Shown here: one piece after another, positions 1 to 10,608 of the stretch | Layout of the letters: every line of letters begins with the position of its first letter | Position numbering within the stretch: position 1 is the stretch's first letter | Assembly: GCA_963854835.1 (NCBI GenBank) | Contig: OY978525.1 | Span: 115,953,018-116,017,017, forward strand | DNA length: 64,000 bases | Reading direction: 5' to 3' | Source: Megamerina dolium | Lineage: Eukaryota > Arthropoda > Insecta > Diptera > Megamerinidae | Made by a program: the position numbers and the translations under genes | Notes under the pieces: generated by a model | The model's database searches: none | What the model saw: the letters and a program-made list of their open reading frames with translations, nothing else | What the model was told of the DNA's origin: nothing

Positions 1-69
1 GAAATTGGAATATAAATTGTGAATAGAAGAAATTCTGATTTTTCAATTGATAAAACGTTAATATTATTG

Positions 70-305
70 TTAATGGGGGATGTAGCACCGCGACCTATAA
101 GATCTATCGTGCCTCCTTCATTTTGGTTCAAAGTATTTCTTTGAGTCCAACATCCTCTATGTAGTATTGTGCCTATATTCACGAGTCTGATTACCCCATC
201 AGTTAGTAGATGTTCACCTAGGTGTTTCTTTCGTTTGTGCATTACTGCGGGGCACACCTCCAGCACGTGTTTCAAGGTTTCATCATCCTCCCGGCAAAAC
301 CTACA
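70..305 (-). mobile_element. LINE C-terminal fragment (HCCHC zinc motif)
   Basis: Read on the minus strand, this piece encodes a frame containing RFCREDDETLKHVLEVCPAV followed by a short tail with NIGTILHRGCW. The spacing C-x2-C...H-x4-C is the zinc-knuckle-like motif that closes the RNase H/C-terminal region of Jockey/I/R1-group non-LTR retrotransposons. Only this last part of the second ORF is present; reverse transcriptase and endonuclease are missing, as expected for a 5'-truncated or decayed LINE. It is the first of three similar but non-identical C-termini in the first 1.7 kb, all on the minus strand. Clade assignment within the RNase H-bearing LINEs is uncertain. Confidence 0.65.
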
Positions 306-589
306 AATTTCATTAAGCTAATTCTAATCAAGGTGCGTAATAACAAAATTTTAACTAGCATTTAAGTTAGTATTTCGACTTAAGATTGTAAACTCTTTTT
401 TCTAGTACAATTTGATGTGATGACTAAGACTGTATTCTCTTTAGAACGTGCACTTTTTTTTTTTTAATATTTCTATAAAATCTCCATATGTTGCCTCTAA
501 ACGTTTCATATAGTATTATTATTATTATTATTAACAGACCCTTATGCACTGCGACCAGACTTGATTTAATGTGCAGTCTATGGGGTAAC

Positions 590-1005
590 CCTAAATTTTT
601 ATGCTCTTAATAAATTTCAGTACTTTGTTGGATTCATTATTCCACAATTTATATGGAGGCGGCACTGTACTATCACCAAAGTGGTTTTGTCTTTGTCTAC
701 CTAAAGCTTGACATTCACAGAGAATGTGCTCCGAGCTTTCGATGTCTAAGTTGCAGATTCTGCAGGCATCAGTGTCAGATAGATCTAACTTCTTTAAATG
801 GTATCTGAGACTGCAGTGGCCTGTAAAATAACCACAAAGAATACGTAGGTCAGCTCTATCAAACGTGAGTATCTATTTAGATATCCCTTTATTTGGGATT
901 AGGAACTGTTTTGCTTGACGCTGCCCTATACTATTGAGCCAATGTTCTGCAAATTTCTTTTCCTCCCATTTCTTGATATAGTAAGCCTATTCCAAAGTAA
1001 CTCGA
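590..1005 (-). mobile_element. LINE C-terminal fragment (RNase H tail and HCCHC)
   Basis: The minus strand encodes FTGHCSLRYHLKKL then CRICNLDIESSEHILCECQA, the standard end of an RNase H-bearing non-LTR retrotransposon (GH-C-RYHL, then C-x2-C-x7-H-x4-C). About 50 residues upstream (EEKKFAEHWLNS) also look colinear with such ORF2 ends, but a stop codon separates the two parts. The element is broken and has no RT domain here. It differs clearly in sequence from the fragments at 70-305 and 1276-1630, so it probably represents another family or subfamily rather than a duplication. The Jockey/I-group assignment is from the motif only. Confidence 0.72.
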
Positions 1006-1081
1006 TTTATTATGGAAGTATACAAGGGATCCTTTTTTTTTGAGTCTCTTAAATATCTAAATATCTAGTACCGTACTAACT

Positions 1082-1185
1082 GGTGCCAATTGGAAATTAC
1101 AAGTACTGAGAGTAATTCTTCTATCGGAGTTTCGATTTTCCTCTCAATCGGCATCTAACAGCAGATTTACTCCCATATTTTGACG
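1082..1185. repeat. Dispersed repeat segment, copy 1 (second copy at 2066-2150)
   Basis: The segment beginning AATTGGAAATTACAAG and running through GGAGTTTCGATTTTC is present again at 2066-2150 with small differences. The two copies sit on either side of the LINE fragment at 1276-1630 and the SINE at 1636-1984. They may be the split halves or duplicated ends of one older repeat. No coding capacity is seen. Confidence 0.6.
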
Positions 1186-1275
1186 TCAAGTAGATAGATA
1201 TAATGATGGTAGAGCGGGAACCAGTCACTTTGTCACTGCGACCAAGATAGACCTATTGTGACATACACTGAAAAT

Positions 1276-1630
1276 TTACAAGTACTCCTTAAGTCTAAGG
1301 AGTTCAAAGACATCTTTAGTAGACTTGTCAGCTATGTCTGGCAGTGCTAGGTAATAACTACTTAAGTAACGAAGCCTGGTACATATCAGACGATTATAAT
1401 GACAAAGTAGATGTTCAGCTGTTTCTTCGTCTTCGTTACTTAACCTATTGAGGTAGTTTTGACTTGTTCTCATATTGTGTAGGTGTTTCATAACTCTGTA
1501 ATATCCGGTCAAGAATCCCGTGACAATGCGAATACCAGTCCGAGTCAAACTCAGTACTTCAGAAGTTCTCTTGTGTATATTTGGTGACGTCAAGTAAGAT
1601 TTAAACAATCTTCTTCTACTAAAAATAAAA
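1276..1630 (-). mobile_element. LINE C-terminal fragment, 123-codon open frame
   Basis: A minus-strand open frame contains RTGIRIVTGFLTGYYRVMKH, then NRLSNEDEETAEHLLCHYNR. This matches the layout of the LINE C-terminus (TGH/TGY block, then acidic stretch and EHLLC), but the paired cysteines before EHLLC are changed (position of C-x2-C reads as SQNYLNRL), so the zinc motif is degenerate. The apparent start methionine is incidental. The fragment directly abuts the SINE at 1636-1984. It is a dead ORF2 remnant. Confidence 0.62.
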
Positions 1631-1635
1631 TAATA

Positions 1636-1984
1636 AATATGTGGCACTTATATGCCCCGGAGGACTCTTTGATCGAACTGCTCATCCAGTACTTTTGTAT
1701 ATGTTAAATATTGCACAATATTAGAAGGGACCTATTTATTTTAGCCGGTTGCGAACGGCAGAACCCTTGTAACTTCACTTTTTCTGAGCTTTGTGAGAGA
1801 GAGAGAGCTCTTTTAGAAGCTTTTTCATGACAAATGTTTACTGCCGGAAGAATTGCCAATTGCGTGCCGGCTGGTGGATACCGTTTGAAAGAAAAATATT
1901 TTCGATATTAAAGTTCAGCCGGAGTTTGAACCTACGACCTAGAGATCGGAAGGCCAACACACTAACCACTGAGCTACAGCACCC
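1636..1984 (-). mobile_element. tRNA-derived SINE, diverged copy
   Basis: This is the reverse complement of the SINE that is cleanest at 7176-7536 and 43737-44103. The tRNA-like head lies at the right end (box A-like CTCAGTGGTTAGTG and box B-like GGTTCAA, seen here as their complements in GAGCTACAGC and GTTTGAACC). The body shares TCTGAGCTTTG, AGAAGCTTTTTCATG, CCGACA-like and GGCACTT blocks. It carries a GAGAGAGA expansion inside the body and many substitutions, so it is an old copy. Clear target duplications were not found. Confidence 0.75.
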
Positions 1985-2129
1985 GTTATTAGGATAAGCT
2001 TTACGTACCTAATTATTCGGTCATTGCAATCGATCACCAACGTTTTTATTTATTTTTCGCTGGTTGGTATCAATTGGAAATTACAAGCACTGAAAGAGAT
2101 TCTTCTAGCGGAGTTTCGATTTTCGCCAT

Positions 2130-2465
2130 CTAGCAAATCTAGATTTTGACATAAACAATCCTCGTTCTATTTCAATAAAATTAACATCCCAGACTTCAAA
2201 AGAGATGACATCGTTCGTACGTGCTCCGAGCTGCAGAGCTTGTTCGAGATTTCATTTCATCTTTTTTTCTCTCGCATTGGTGGCAGTCTGAAATCGGTTT
2301 ACTCCCAGATTTTGACATTAAAGAATCCTTGTTCTATATCAATCAAATTAACATGCTAGATTCAATACAGATCACATCGTTCGTACGTGCTCCGAGCTGC
2401 AGTAGGTTGCTTGTGATTTCATTCCATCTTTTTTTCTCTCCCATTGGTGGCAGTCTGAAATCTCA
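2130..2465. repeat. Direct tandem duplication, unit about 166 bp, two copies
   Basis: The block GACATCGTTCGTACGTGCTC, CGAGCTGCAG and CATCTTTTTTTCTCTC followed by GGTGGCAGTCTGAAATC recurs at an offset of 166 bp (for example at about 2206 and 2372). Units are roughly 85-90 percent alike by eye. The first unit continues out of the dispersed repeat copy at 2066-2150, so the duplicated sequence is probably part of a larger element. Short overlapping frames here are by-products of the duplication. Confidence 0.8.
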
Positions 2466-2469
2466 AGAG

Positions 2470-3862
2470 CACATGATTGATTGTAGCGGGTTCTATGTTC
2501 AAAGCTTGTTGATGTACGACGACAAAGAGGAAAACCAAAACTCCAGTTGTCTTTTGTGATTTTATAATGGGATTTCAAATATGGCAACAGCGAGAAACTA
2601 AAATTATTGTTCTCATATGTAATACTTATGGTAAAAAATTCTCACATCCACTTAAGCATCTACCAGGTTATCATTAACGATCAAACTGTCCAAACCAAAT
2701 TGATATATAAAGCTTTATATATGGTTAGCTCGCCATATTTAAATGGCAACCATAATAAAAAAGATCTTTAATTGAAGATTAACCTGAGACTAAATGCTAG
2801 GTAAATAATATGTTTAAGCTACTTATAAATATTTACGTCTACCTAAATATGGTATGATCAGACAGAGTAGTAGCCACTTTATTCAGATTTATCAAAATCA
2901 TATAAAAAATATAATAATAAAAATTAGAATATGCTTTACATTGTATAAATCGATTATAACGTGTTGCATCTTGGTCAATATGTTGTAATACTGATATGAT
3001 ATCTATCAATATTATCACTTCCTGTACATTTGCTGGTATAATCGTGTACAATATATATGTACTTGTACTTATAATAAGATATCTCTTCTTTTGCTAAAAA
3101 TTATTTGACAAGAACTATGTAAGTAGTACGTATATGCATAGGAACAGCAATAAAAATATGTATGTATGTTTTCACAATAACAACAAAACAAATAATAATA
3201 AACCAAGCCTCATCATCATCATCAAACATGACTACAAGCAATTTTCGTTGTTTCAATACAACAACGGTAGTGTGTGGCAGGCAACAACAGCAATTCAATA
3301 TGTGTTGTTGGCTGCTTAGCAATGTGCGCCTGCGTTTTCGCATAATTTCTTATTTTTGTTTGTATATGGTATTGTTGCTGATGTTTTTTTTTTCGCTTGA
3401 TTTTTAATTTTTCTCTTTATTTTTTTCGTGAGCTAAATTTTCCTTTATTTTTTTGTCTTTTGCTTCTTATATCTATCCATACCACATATATGCATATTCT
3501 GTTTGTTATATGCTGCATATACACGTTTTCACTTGGCAAAAAACAAAAAAAAATACAGAAAAAAAATCCACAAGAAATTTGTCTGCTATACTACTCGATT
3601 CCTTAATTCTTTGCCTTTGTTCGGAGGCATCAATTGTAACAACAACAACAACAATAGCAATAACAACAATGGCAACAGCAGCCGAAGCAGCGGCAGCAAC
3701 ATGTTTTTATTGTGTAAATAACTTGCAGTACGAAATGCAAATAAAACTACAACAACAACAAGAACAACAACGAGCATATGCATAAAAATCACAAACACAA
3801 AATGTTGCTGTTGTGTCTTTCTTGCATATAAACATAGTATATTGTATGTAGAAATGTATAAA
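2470..3862. other. AT-rich non-coding stretch with simple repeats
   Basis: No TE protein or host exon is recognised. The stretch holds CATCATCAT near 3208, poly-T runs, and a CAACAACAA / CAGCAGC cluster at 3637-3780. That cluster can be read as Asn/Ser/Gly or Leu homopolymer runs in several frames on both strands, which is the signature of a microsatellite rather than of a coding exon. Confidence 0.6.
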
Positions 3863-4626
3863 CGAGGGCGGTCCCAGAACTACGCGACCTAACAAAGAAA
3901 TCACAACAAATTTGGGCAAATTTTTCTTTATTCCTCTACATAATCTCGTTTTAGCTCTATACACTTTTCTAGACACGATTCTCCCCTTTCAGTCCACTGT
4001 TTTGACTGGTCCTTTGTCTCGGGTGTGAAGTGGTGGACCCATTGTCTCATCCATGGTTACGAATCGACGCAAAAGTTCGGCTTTATTACTGTGAAACATC
4101 GCCAAACACTCTATAGAAACATCTTCACGACGTTATTTTTGTTCTATTGTGAGCAAACGCAGCACCCATCTTGCACACAGCTTTTTCATCTTCAAATTTT
4201 CGGTCAATATACGATGTATAGCACTTCTTGAAATGCCTGTAATTTCACCTAGCTCACGTACGATCATCATCCGCCGGCGATCATCCAATACCATTTTATG
4301 GATTTTCTTAACCGTTTCTGGCGTGGCCACCTTAATTGGTCGACCACTACGGTGTTTGTGTCTTGACAGCCCGTACGACCTCGTTTAAACTCTGCCACCT
4401 AATATTTTATGGTCGTAAAGGAAGGAACAGACTCCCCCAGAATAGAATCTAGTTTGGCTTTAATATTTTTTGGACTGAGAATGGAGTTGGAATGAAAGTA
4501 TTGAATTACATAACAGTAACCAACATGGAAAATGTTTACAAATTCACTGAGGTCATTCAATTTCGATGGCTTCAAACTACTGCTGCCATCTATATGTCAG
4601 ATTGGGTAGTTCTGGGACTGCTCTCG
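3863..4626 (-). mobile_element. Mariner element, internally deleted (family with CGAGGGCGG ends)
   Basis: The left end CGAGGGCGGTCCCAGAACTA and the right end (complement, TAGTTCTGGGACTGCTCTCG) form TIRs matching those of the 1249-bp copy at 28812-30060. A TA follows the right end. The minus strand encodes the transposase N-terminus starting near 4526 (MENV), then VAEFKRG, a helix-turn-helix region ending ENLKMKKLCARWVLRLLTIE, and the first catalytic aspartate context MDET. The sequence then jumps to the 3' terminal region, so the second and third catalytic aspartates are missing. About 480 bp have been lost compared with the longer copy. The frame is also shifted in places. This is a non-autonomous deletion derivative. 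Confidence 0.88.
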
Positions 4627-5124
4627 TACATACTAGTACCTATAACCATCGACACTCGATTATCGCAACTACTGAATGTTATGAAATTTTTAATAAAAAT
4701 ATTCTTCTTATTATTTATCTTGAATTCTGAAAAATGTTCGAACTACATGGTTGAAATTTTTTTTTTTTATCTCCATCCACCCAAAATTATGCGTTCAATT
4801 CAAATCTATGAAAAAAAACTCCATCGCATGCAAAATTGTGATAAGGCGGAGCAACGCCCTATTTGGTTATACACATAACCAAAAAGACTTATTCCCTTCC
4901 GATATTGACCGATTGATTATAAATTGTACGCTTACATCCGCATAAGATGGTGATTATTGTGAAAGAGAAAGAAAGAGAGTGAGTCGATATTTAAATTTAG
5001 TTTATTCGACCTTTATTCGTACTTGTCTTCGAATACTGTGTAAAACTGTGATAAACTGCCTCAAATTGCCTCAATAACTCAATTCAATTCTTAAACTTTC
5101 TTATACTTCGATACTGTCACATAT

Positions 5125-5394
5125 AACAATACTAAGATAGAAGCTCTGTCATGATGTTCTGAAGCATATAGTTTCAACCAGAGATCGAAAACCCTCTCTC
5201 CACCCTGTCCGTGAACAATAGTAACAGAAATTATATGAACATAACCATTTCCCATCTAACAATACTGAGATAGAAGCTCTGTCATGATTCTCTGAAGCAT
5301 ATAGTTTCAACCAGAGATCGATAACCCTCTTTCCACCCTGTCCGGGAACAACAGTAACAGTAACAGAAATTATACGAACATAACCGTTTTCCAC
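5125..5394. repeat. Direct tandem duplication, unit about 133 bp, two copies
   Basis: AACAATACTRAGATAGAAGC and the following block to AGAAATTATAYGAACATAAC occur at 5125 and again at 5258. The two units are more than 90 percent alike by eye, with a small CAGTAA expansion in the second. The similarity of the copies suggests a fairly recent duplication. No protein match is recognised. The 81-residue minus-strand frame that spans it only repeats itself. Confidence 0.85.
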
Positions 5395-6299
5395 TGAGCG
5401 AGAGCCAATAAATCACGTATTATGTTTTTTGTGTTATTTTTCTCTTATATAATAACAGTTATTTTGAGACCTTTCAAAAGTGGAGAGGTTTATTTTCAAT
5501 CTCTGGTTCCAACTATTAATTTATTTTTATTTGATTTGTACTTATGTTTAAAAATGCAATGAGCTCCAAAAAAAGTTCTGAAAAATCTCTCAATTTCCTA
5601 GGTTCTATAGTTTTCGTCGTACTACGTTTAACCATTATCTCATGTAAAAATCGCCTTGATCAGAGTATTCACTGTAACCTTATATTCGTCGCGTATTATT
5701 TGAGCAACGTTTTTTATTCTCAACGATACTTTTCTTTGGGGGTGTCTGTACAATGTTGTTGCAATGTTGATGGGAATTTCTTCACATGTTACAGCCTAGC
5801 TTCTTTGCTTACGTTATGAATTCTTCTTTTTCTCACACATACATACGTAGCACAACTGTTGCAATTTGTTATTATGTTTAATCTTACATACATAAATATA
5901 AGTAGTATGTGCTTCGTTAACTTGCTTTCAATTACTTACATATATACATGCACACATCTATATATAAATGTAATTGTATTTTTACACCTTCCTATTGGAT
6001 ATATTATTCTTTCGTTACCATATACTTTCAACAATTTCTAGACATCCAACATTATGTGAGTATGTAAGGATGATCTACAAAGTGTATATTGTACACTATG
6101 ACTATTAAAAAGTGACTGAAAGATGGTACGTTTCGATGAGAACTTCATTGGAGTGTAATATCAATTTTATCAATAGTCGTATTTTTATTTCAACATCTCG
6201 CTATCTTTGTACAAATAAAACAACATAAATGCTAAGTTGCCTAAAGAGAGTTGATTTAATTTTTATTTTATATAAACATTTAATAAAATATTCCAAAAA
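5395..6299. other. AT-rich stretch without recognisable genes
   Basis: Sequence of mixed complexity with TACATACATA-type motifs and poly-T. I see no TE domain, paired TIR or host exon. Short frames encode hydrophobic low-complexity peptides typical of T-rich DNA. Confidence 0.5.
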
Positions 6300-6714
6300 T
6301 AGTTGCAGAATTTTTGCTCTTCCTCGCTAGCCACTACTTTTTCCCATCTTTCTGGCAGCATACGGATTCCGCGTCGGAAGAAGTCGACATGTTTTGAGGC
6401 AATGCATGAATCGACCCAATTTTTGACGTAAGAATGGAAGCGCTGTTCTTCCAGGCCGTGTGTGATCGATCGTAAGGAACAATGTTTGAGCTATTCGACG
6501 GGTAAGGGTAGGACTTCCCATTTGAGCATTTCAAAGTACGTTTTAACGGGCGCCGCAACATATGCCCGAGGATTATCATGTTGCAAAATAACTTTGTCGG
6601 CGTACTGCGGCCGTTTTTCTCTCTCAATTCTCAGCTCAAACGCATCAATTCTCATCAGTACAGGTCCTCTATGATAGTGTGATCCGATGTCAACAACTCA
6701 TAATACAGCACACT

Positions 6715-7040
6715 CAGCTGATCCCACCAAATACACAGCATATGGTCTTCCCGCCATGAATATTCGGCATGGCCGTCGATGATGAGGCATGACCGCGGTA
6801 TCCATACGTTGTCCGACGTTTTTGGATTATCGTAATAGACCCACTTTTCATTGCCAATCGCAATTCTATACAAAAGCACACGCAGCTGGTCTCACCGAAT
6901 GCACAGCATGATCTTCTCGCCATGAATATTGGGCTTGGCCGTCGATGATGAGGCATGACTACGGTTTCCATACGTTGTTCAACGTTTTTGAATGATCGTA
7001 ATGGACCCACTTTTCATCGCCATTTACAATTTGATGCAAA
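6715..7040. repeat. 168-bp tandem duplication inside the mariner
   Basis: CAGCTGRTCYCACCRAATRC, GCCATGAATATT, GATGATGAGGCATGAC and CCCACTTTTCAT occur twice, at 6715 and 6883 (offset 168 bp). Each unit covers the transposase region from the first catalytic aspartate context to the HGEK...LCI block. The units differ at many positions, which argues for an old duplication or a join of two diverged copies. Confidence 0.8.
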
Positions 7041-7175
7041 AACCCGTTTCTTTTTTACCGTTGGAGCAGTCGTTCACACGTGAAGAAACGTCATTCGACG
7101 TCTCTTGGCTTCAGTCCATGTGACACCCAATTTCCTACCTTTTGAATCATTTCCATTGCGTTTAAACGATGGCAA

Positions 7176-7536
7176 GTGGGTGCCGTAGTTCAGTGGTTAG
7201 TGTGTTCGCCTTCTGATCTGTAGGTCGTGGTTCAATACCCGGCTGATGCATAACAAATTTAATATCGAAAAGATTTTTCTTTCGAACGGTACCCACCTGT
7301 CGGCAAGCAATTGGCAATTCTTCCGACAGTAAAAACTTGCCATGAAAAAGCTTCTAAAAAGAACTCTGTAACAAAGCTCAGAAAAAGTGATGTCACAAGT
7401 GTTCTGCCGTTCGGAACCGGCTAAAATAAGTAGGTCCATTCTAATACTGTCCAAAATTTAAGACGCACAACAGTAATGGAAGAGAAGCTCGGCCAATGAG
7501 CCCTTTGGGGCTTTAAGTGCCACATACATACATACA
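7176..7536 (+). mobile_element. tRNA-derived SINE with 14-bp target duplication
   Basis: The element starts GTGGGTGCCGTAGTTCAGTG, with a box A-like stretch (TAGTTCAGTGGTTAGTG) and a box B-like GGTTCAATACC about 35 bp downstream, the internal Pol III promoter layout of a tRNA-derived SINE. The body has GGCAATTCTTCCGACAGTAA, AAGCTCAGAAAAAGTGATG, and ends near GGGGCTTTAAGTGCCACATA with a short CATA tail. It is flanked by the direct repeat TTAAACGATGGCAA (7162-7175 and 7537-7550). That shows insertion by target-primed reverse transcription into the older mariner. Mobilising LINE partner unknown. Confidence 0.93.
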
Positions 7537-8056
7537 TTAAACGATGGCAAATGATTGATTGAGTGACTCCAAGTGTTTTTGCGAGTTCATCTTGTGTTTG
7601 TGAGAGATCTTCATCAAGCCTTGCCTTCAATTCTTCATCCTCAAACATTGGTGGCGCTCCGGGTTCTTCGTTCTTTGTCTTCCAAATCAAAATTGCCAGC
7701 GAAATGACAGATACTGAAAAAGAAAGAAACCGTCATTTTGACACTTCAAGAAAAAACTATGTATAAATGCTTTCACATGGCAAAATTTTAGTGATAACCT
7801 TAATCAGAAGATATTAATTACACCACCCAACAGAAAAAAGAAATATCCATGACATTTCATACCTCGGTATAATGTAAAATTTTTCACTGAATCCAAATAT
7901 AATAGTTCCATATTACAAAAGTAGAATGATTTTCGAGATATTTTAAAAATTCGATTTTTTGAGTTTTGGGAAAAAGCAATGCTATTAAATTTTCGATATC
8001 TTTGCTTGTACTGAATCGAATTTTAAGTTATTATATTTTATTCTTATAGAGAATTA

Positions 8057-8587
8057 TAGCCTAGACAGACGGCAGCCTAATTCCGGATTACCGAGTTAAT
8101 TCGAATTAACTCGGGCACTAACTGCAGCTAATCCGCATAATCTCTATGAGTTAATTCTCAAAATAAAATAGGATTAGCGCAATTTGCGATGGCAACACTG
8201 CTGAAAATTGTCTATTGTGAATTTTTCACCATCCATTTTACAAAACATTAGGTGTGTTCGCTAACAAAAAACTTTCAACAACTGTTAACAGTTTTCAACA
8301 TGAAAAGTGTTGGCGAACAAATAAATCCAGCTGTCAATTACGAACGGTGAATGTCAATTTACAAGTTTCTGATAGTTTTCAGTTCACGTATTTCTTGTAG
8401 GTTTTCTCATATCGAAAGTGATAGATGACAGAAATTGATAGTGATAGTAATGTAAGTGGAGAGACCTAATAAAACAGCAATCAGCCGTTTAGTTAATCCG
8501 CAACACTGCCGTCTGTCAGGTTATTATTATGTTATTCGGATTAAATGCGTCGGTAATCCGAAATTAGGCTGCCGTCTGTCTAGGCTA
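8057..8587. mobile_element. 531-bp MITE with about 38-bp TIRs and TTA target duplication
   Basis: The left end TAGCCTAGACAGACGGCAGC continues through CTAATTCCGGATTACCGA; the right end is its inverted copy (TCGGTAATCCGAAATTAGGC through TAGGCTA), with one mismatch. TTA lies directly before the left end (8054-8056) and directly after the right end (8588-8590). A 3-bp TTA target duplication is characteristic of PIF/Harbinger elements. No transposase frame is inside, so this is a non-autonomous element. Internal features are a 24-bp perfect palindrome at 8091-8114 and an imperfect hairpin at 8255-8319. Superfamily assignment rests on the target duplication. Confidence 0.85.
8091..8114. repeat. 24-bp perfect palindrome inside the MITE
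   Basis: The 24 bases from 8091 read CCGAGTTAATTC followed by its exact reverse complement. It begins just inside the left TIR; no equivalent is obvious beside the right TIR. It may be a transposase subterminal binding site or a relic of a nested insertion. Confidence 0.9.
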
Positions 8588-10226
8588 TTAAATAGCCTTT
8601 TCAGGGAAATACAAATTATTCAAAAGGGCTGAGAAATGCTACAGTTATGGTTGATAAAATTTCATTTTTATGCAAATTTGAACTATTTTTGGGCATTAGC
8701 CTTTTCTTAAAAAAAAAAAAAATGCACCGTAGGTCGATCGCCTATTTTATAATGAACATTTTACGTCTTTCCGAAACATAATCGTATGAAAAATGACAAT
8801 GTTCTAGGCGATCTAGTGAATAGGCCTCTATATTTACTTTTTTGTTGATTTTTTTAAATTTGCAACATTTTAATTATTTATTTATTTTGTTATTTTGAAT
8901 AATCTGAATAATGATGCACTTTTACAAAATACCAATATTATTACTATTTTCGAAAAAGATATAAGAAAGAATAAAACAAATTTTGGAGATTGGCAAGAAT
9001 TTTGAGAATTTTTGAAAATTTGTATGCCTTGTGTTATTAATTATAATTCTACATATGAACTACTTACATGTGGACTTGATTTAACAATGGATACCTACAT
9101 TTTTTCTATGAATTATTTGGTTCATATAAACAAGCCTATAATTTCTTACTTCATCCTTCATCTTTCATCTTCATTGCTACGATTTGTCTTTCACGATAAT
9201 ATTTTTCACGTTCCTATTGTTATAGTTACAACTACATGTATGTAGTTTACCAATTAATCGTTAACATTTTGTCAACTCTTTTTGCTAATTACAAAGACAT
9301 GCCAAATAATAAGATATTCCTTAAACCTTACTTAGAAACGAACTAAGAAAAAAAGTACCAGTTATATCTTGTTTACCTTTTTTTATGAGCTGCAAGCAGA
9401 AATGCTCTTTTTTATATTGCAAAAATGCTTTTTCCAACTTTAGGTACATTTAGAGTATGACCGTAGATCTAAACCTGAAGTATCTACACATATACTTGAC
9501 AACTTGAATGGACTAAAAAAAAAAACTCACTCGAAATAAAAAGGCAAAAAAAAAAAGGAATGCATCATCATCATCATCATCATAAAGATATTTATTTATA
9601 TTATATTTTTTTTTTTATCATTATCACTAAGTTGCATCTACTGCATGTACCAAGTATTGCACTACGAAACTACTTGAGTATCGTACATTGATTCAAGCAT
9701 ATTTTCATATAAACAAGTTCATTGGCCGCCACATTAAAAAGATAAAGTCGAAAATTATTGTGCTATACGCAAATGAATGAACGAGCGAGCGAGTGAGTGA
9801 GTGAGTGAGTGAGTGATGATGAAGATCGGTGTGCAATGATAAAAAGGACATACAGATGTTTCCATATACATACATACATATATACTAATACATACATTTA
9901 AATCCCACATATTTCACATATGAATAAATATGCTCAACAACAACAAAACGAGCAATGGCTCTCAAGTGAACACATAAGCGAAAGTGATTTTTCCTTATTC
10001 CTTGTTTCAGTTTTGTGATCTCTACTACTACTACTAATATATAGTATGATACAATACATATGTATATAGTCACATCTCGGTTGCTGCTGTTTGCTTGCTT
10101 ACTTGCAACTGTCATACCATATAATAACTGATCAACAACTGAATAAGATCACTTATCAGTAATATGGACACATGATTGCCTAGAGTGATGTGAAGCTCAT
10201 TAAATTTATGAATAATTTGTTGTTCT

Positions 10227-10227
<1 letters not shown>
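8588..10227. other. AT-rich stretch with microsatellites
   Basis: No coding feature recognised. Contents are poly-A at 8709-8721, CATCATCAT at about 9566-9583, a GAGTGAGTGAGT run at about 9786-9815, and CATACATACATA near 9870. Low-complexity frames only. Confidence 0.55.

Positions 10228-10279
<52 letters not shown>
10228..10279. repeat. TTG microsatellite
   Basis: About 17 uninterrupted TTG units. It is the longest trinucleotide array in the window. Confidence 0.95.
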
Positions 10280-10608
10280 CTTGATTTTGTTTATATGTTA
10301 ATTTTCTTTTGATTTCTTTCTACATTGCTTTCATCACTGATTGCTACTTACATACATACTTTAGCTATTGCTGCTATTATTGTTGTCATTAATATTCTCA
10401 ATTATTATTATTCTTATATTTTTTTTCTTTTTATTGGATTCTTTTTTTTTTTTTTTTCGTTTGTTTTTTTTTTTAATATTATTTTTTATTATTATACAAT
10501 TCATATGAAGTGATAAGAAAATATGGGGCTGTTCGAAAAGTAGCTATCCTTTTTGTATTGAAATGCTCATCATTTTTTCTCTGCAATTAAAATAGTTTTT
10601 TTATTAAA

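Larger units (their letters stand above)
6300..7758 (-). mobile_element. Mariner, mauritiana-type (Mos1-like), broken and SINE-interrupted
   Basis: Read on the minus strand from the right end: 5' untranslated sequence matching the copies at 21264 and 32829, then FEDEELKARLDEDLSQTQDE (N-terminal HTH region), then after the SINE insertion a frame with LHRI(V)NGDEKW-like catalytic context, HASSSTA, HGEKIMLC, then ITHGLEE...HSYVKNWVDS and GIRMLPERWEKVVAS, the usual C-terminal end. Frameshifts and stops are many. A segment of about 225 bp is missing near 7697. The catalytic middle is partly duplicated (6715-7040). The SINE at 7176-7536 sits inside. The left TIR is not visible, so the 3' end is probably lost. 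Confidence 0.85.

Noticed and set aside
3453..3798. Poly-Asn/Ser/Thr and poly-Leu frames
   Set aside because: CAA/CAG microsatellite readable in several frames on both strands; no conserved flanking coding sequence.
4492..4878. 128-codon plus-strand frame
   Set aside because: Its first part is antisense to the mariner N-terminus and the rest is F/I/K-rich low-complexity sequence. No domain.
10536..10570. Possible mariner end (GGGGCTGTTCGAAAAGTAGC)
   Set aside because: Looks like a mariner TIR, but no partner end or transposase could be tied to it; the LINE begins soon after.
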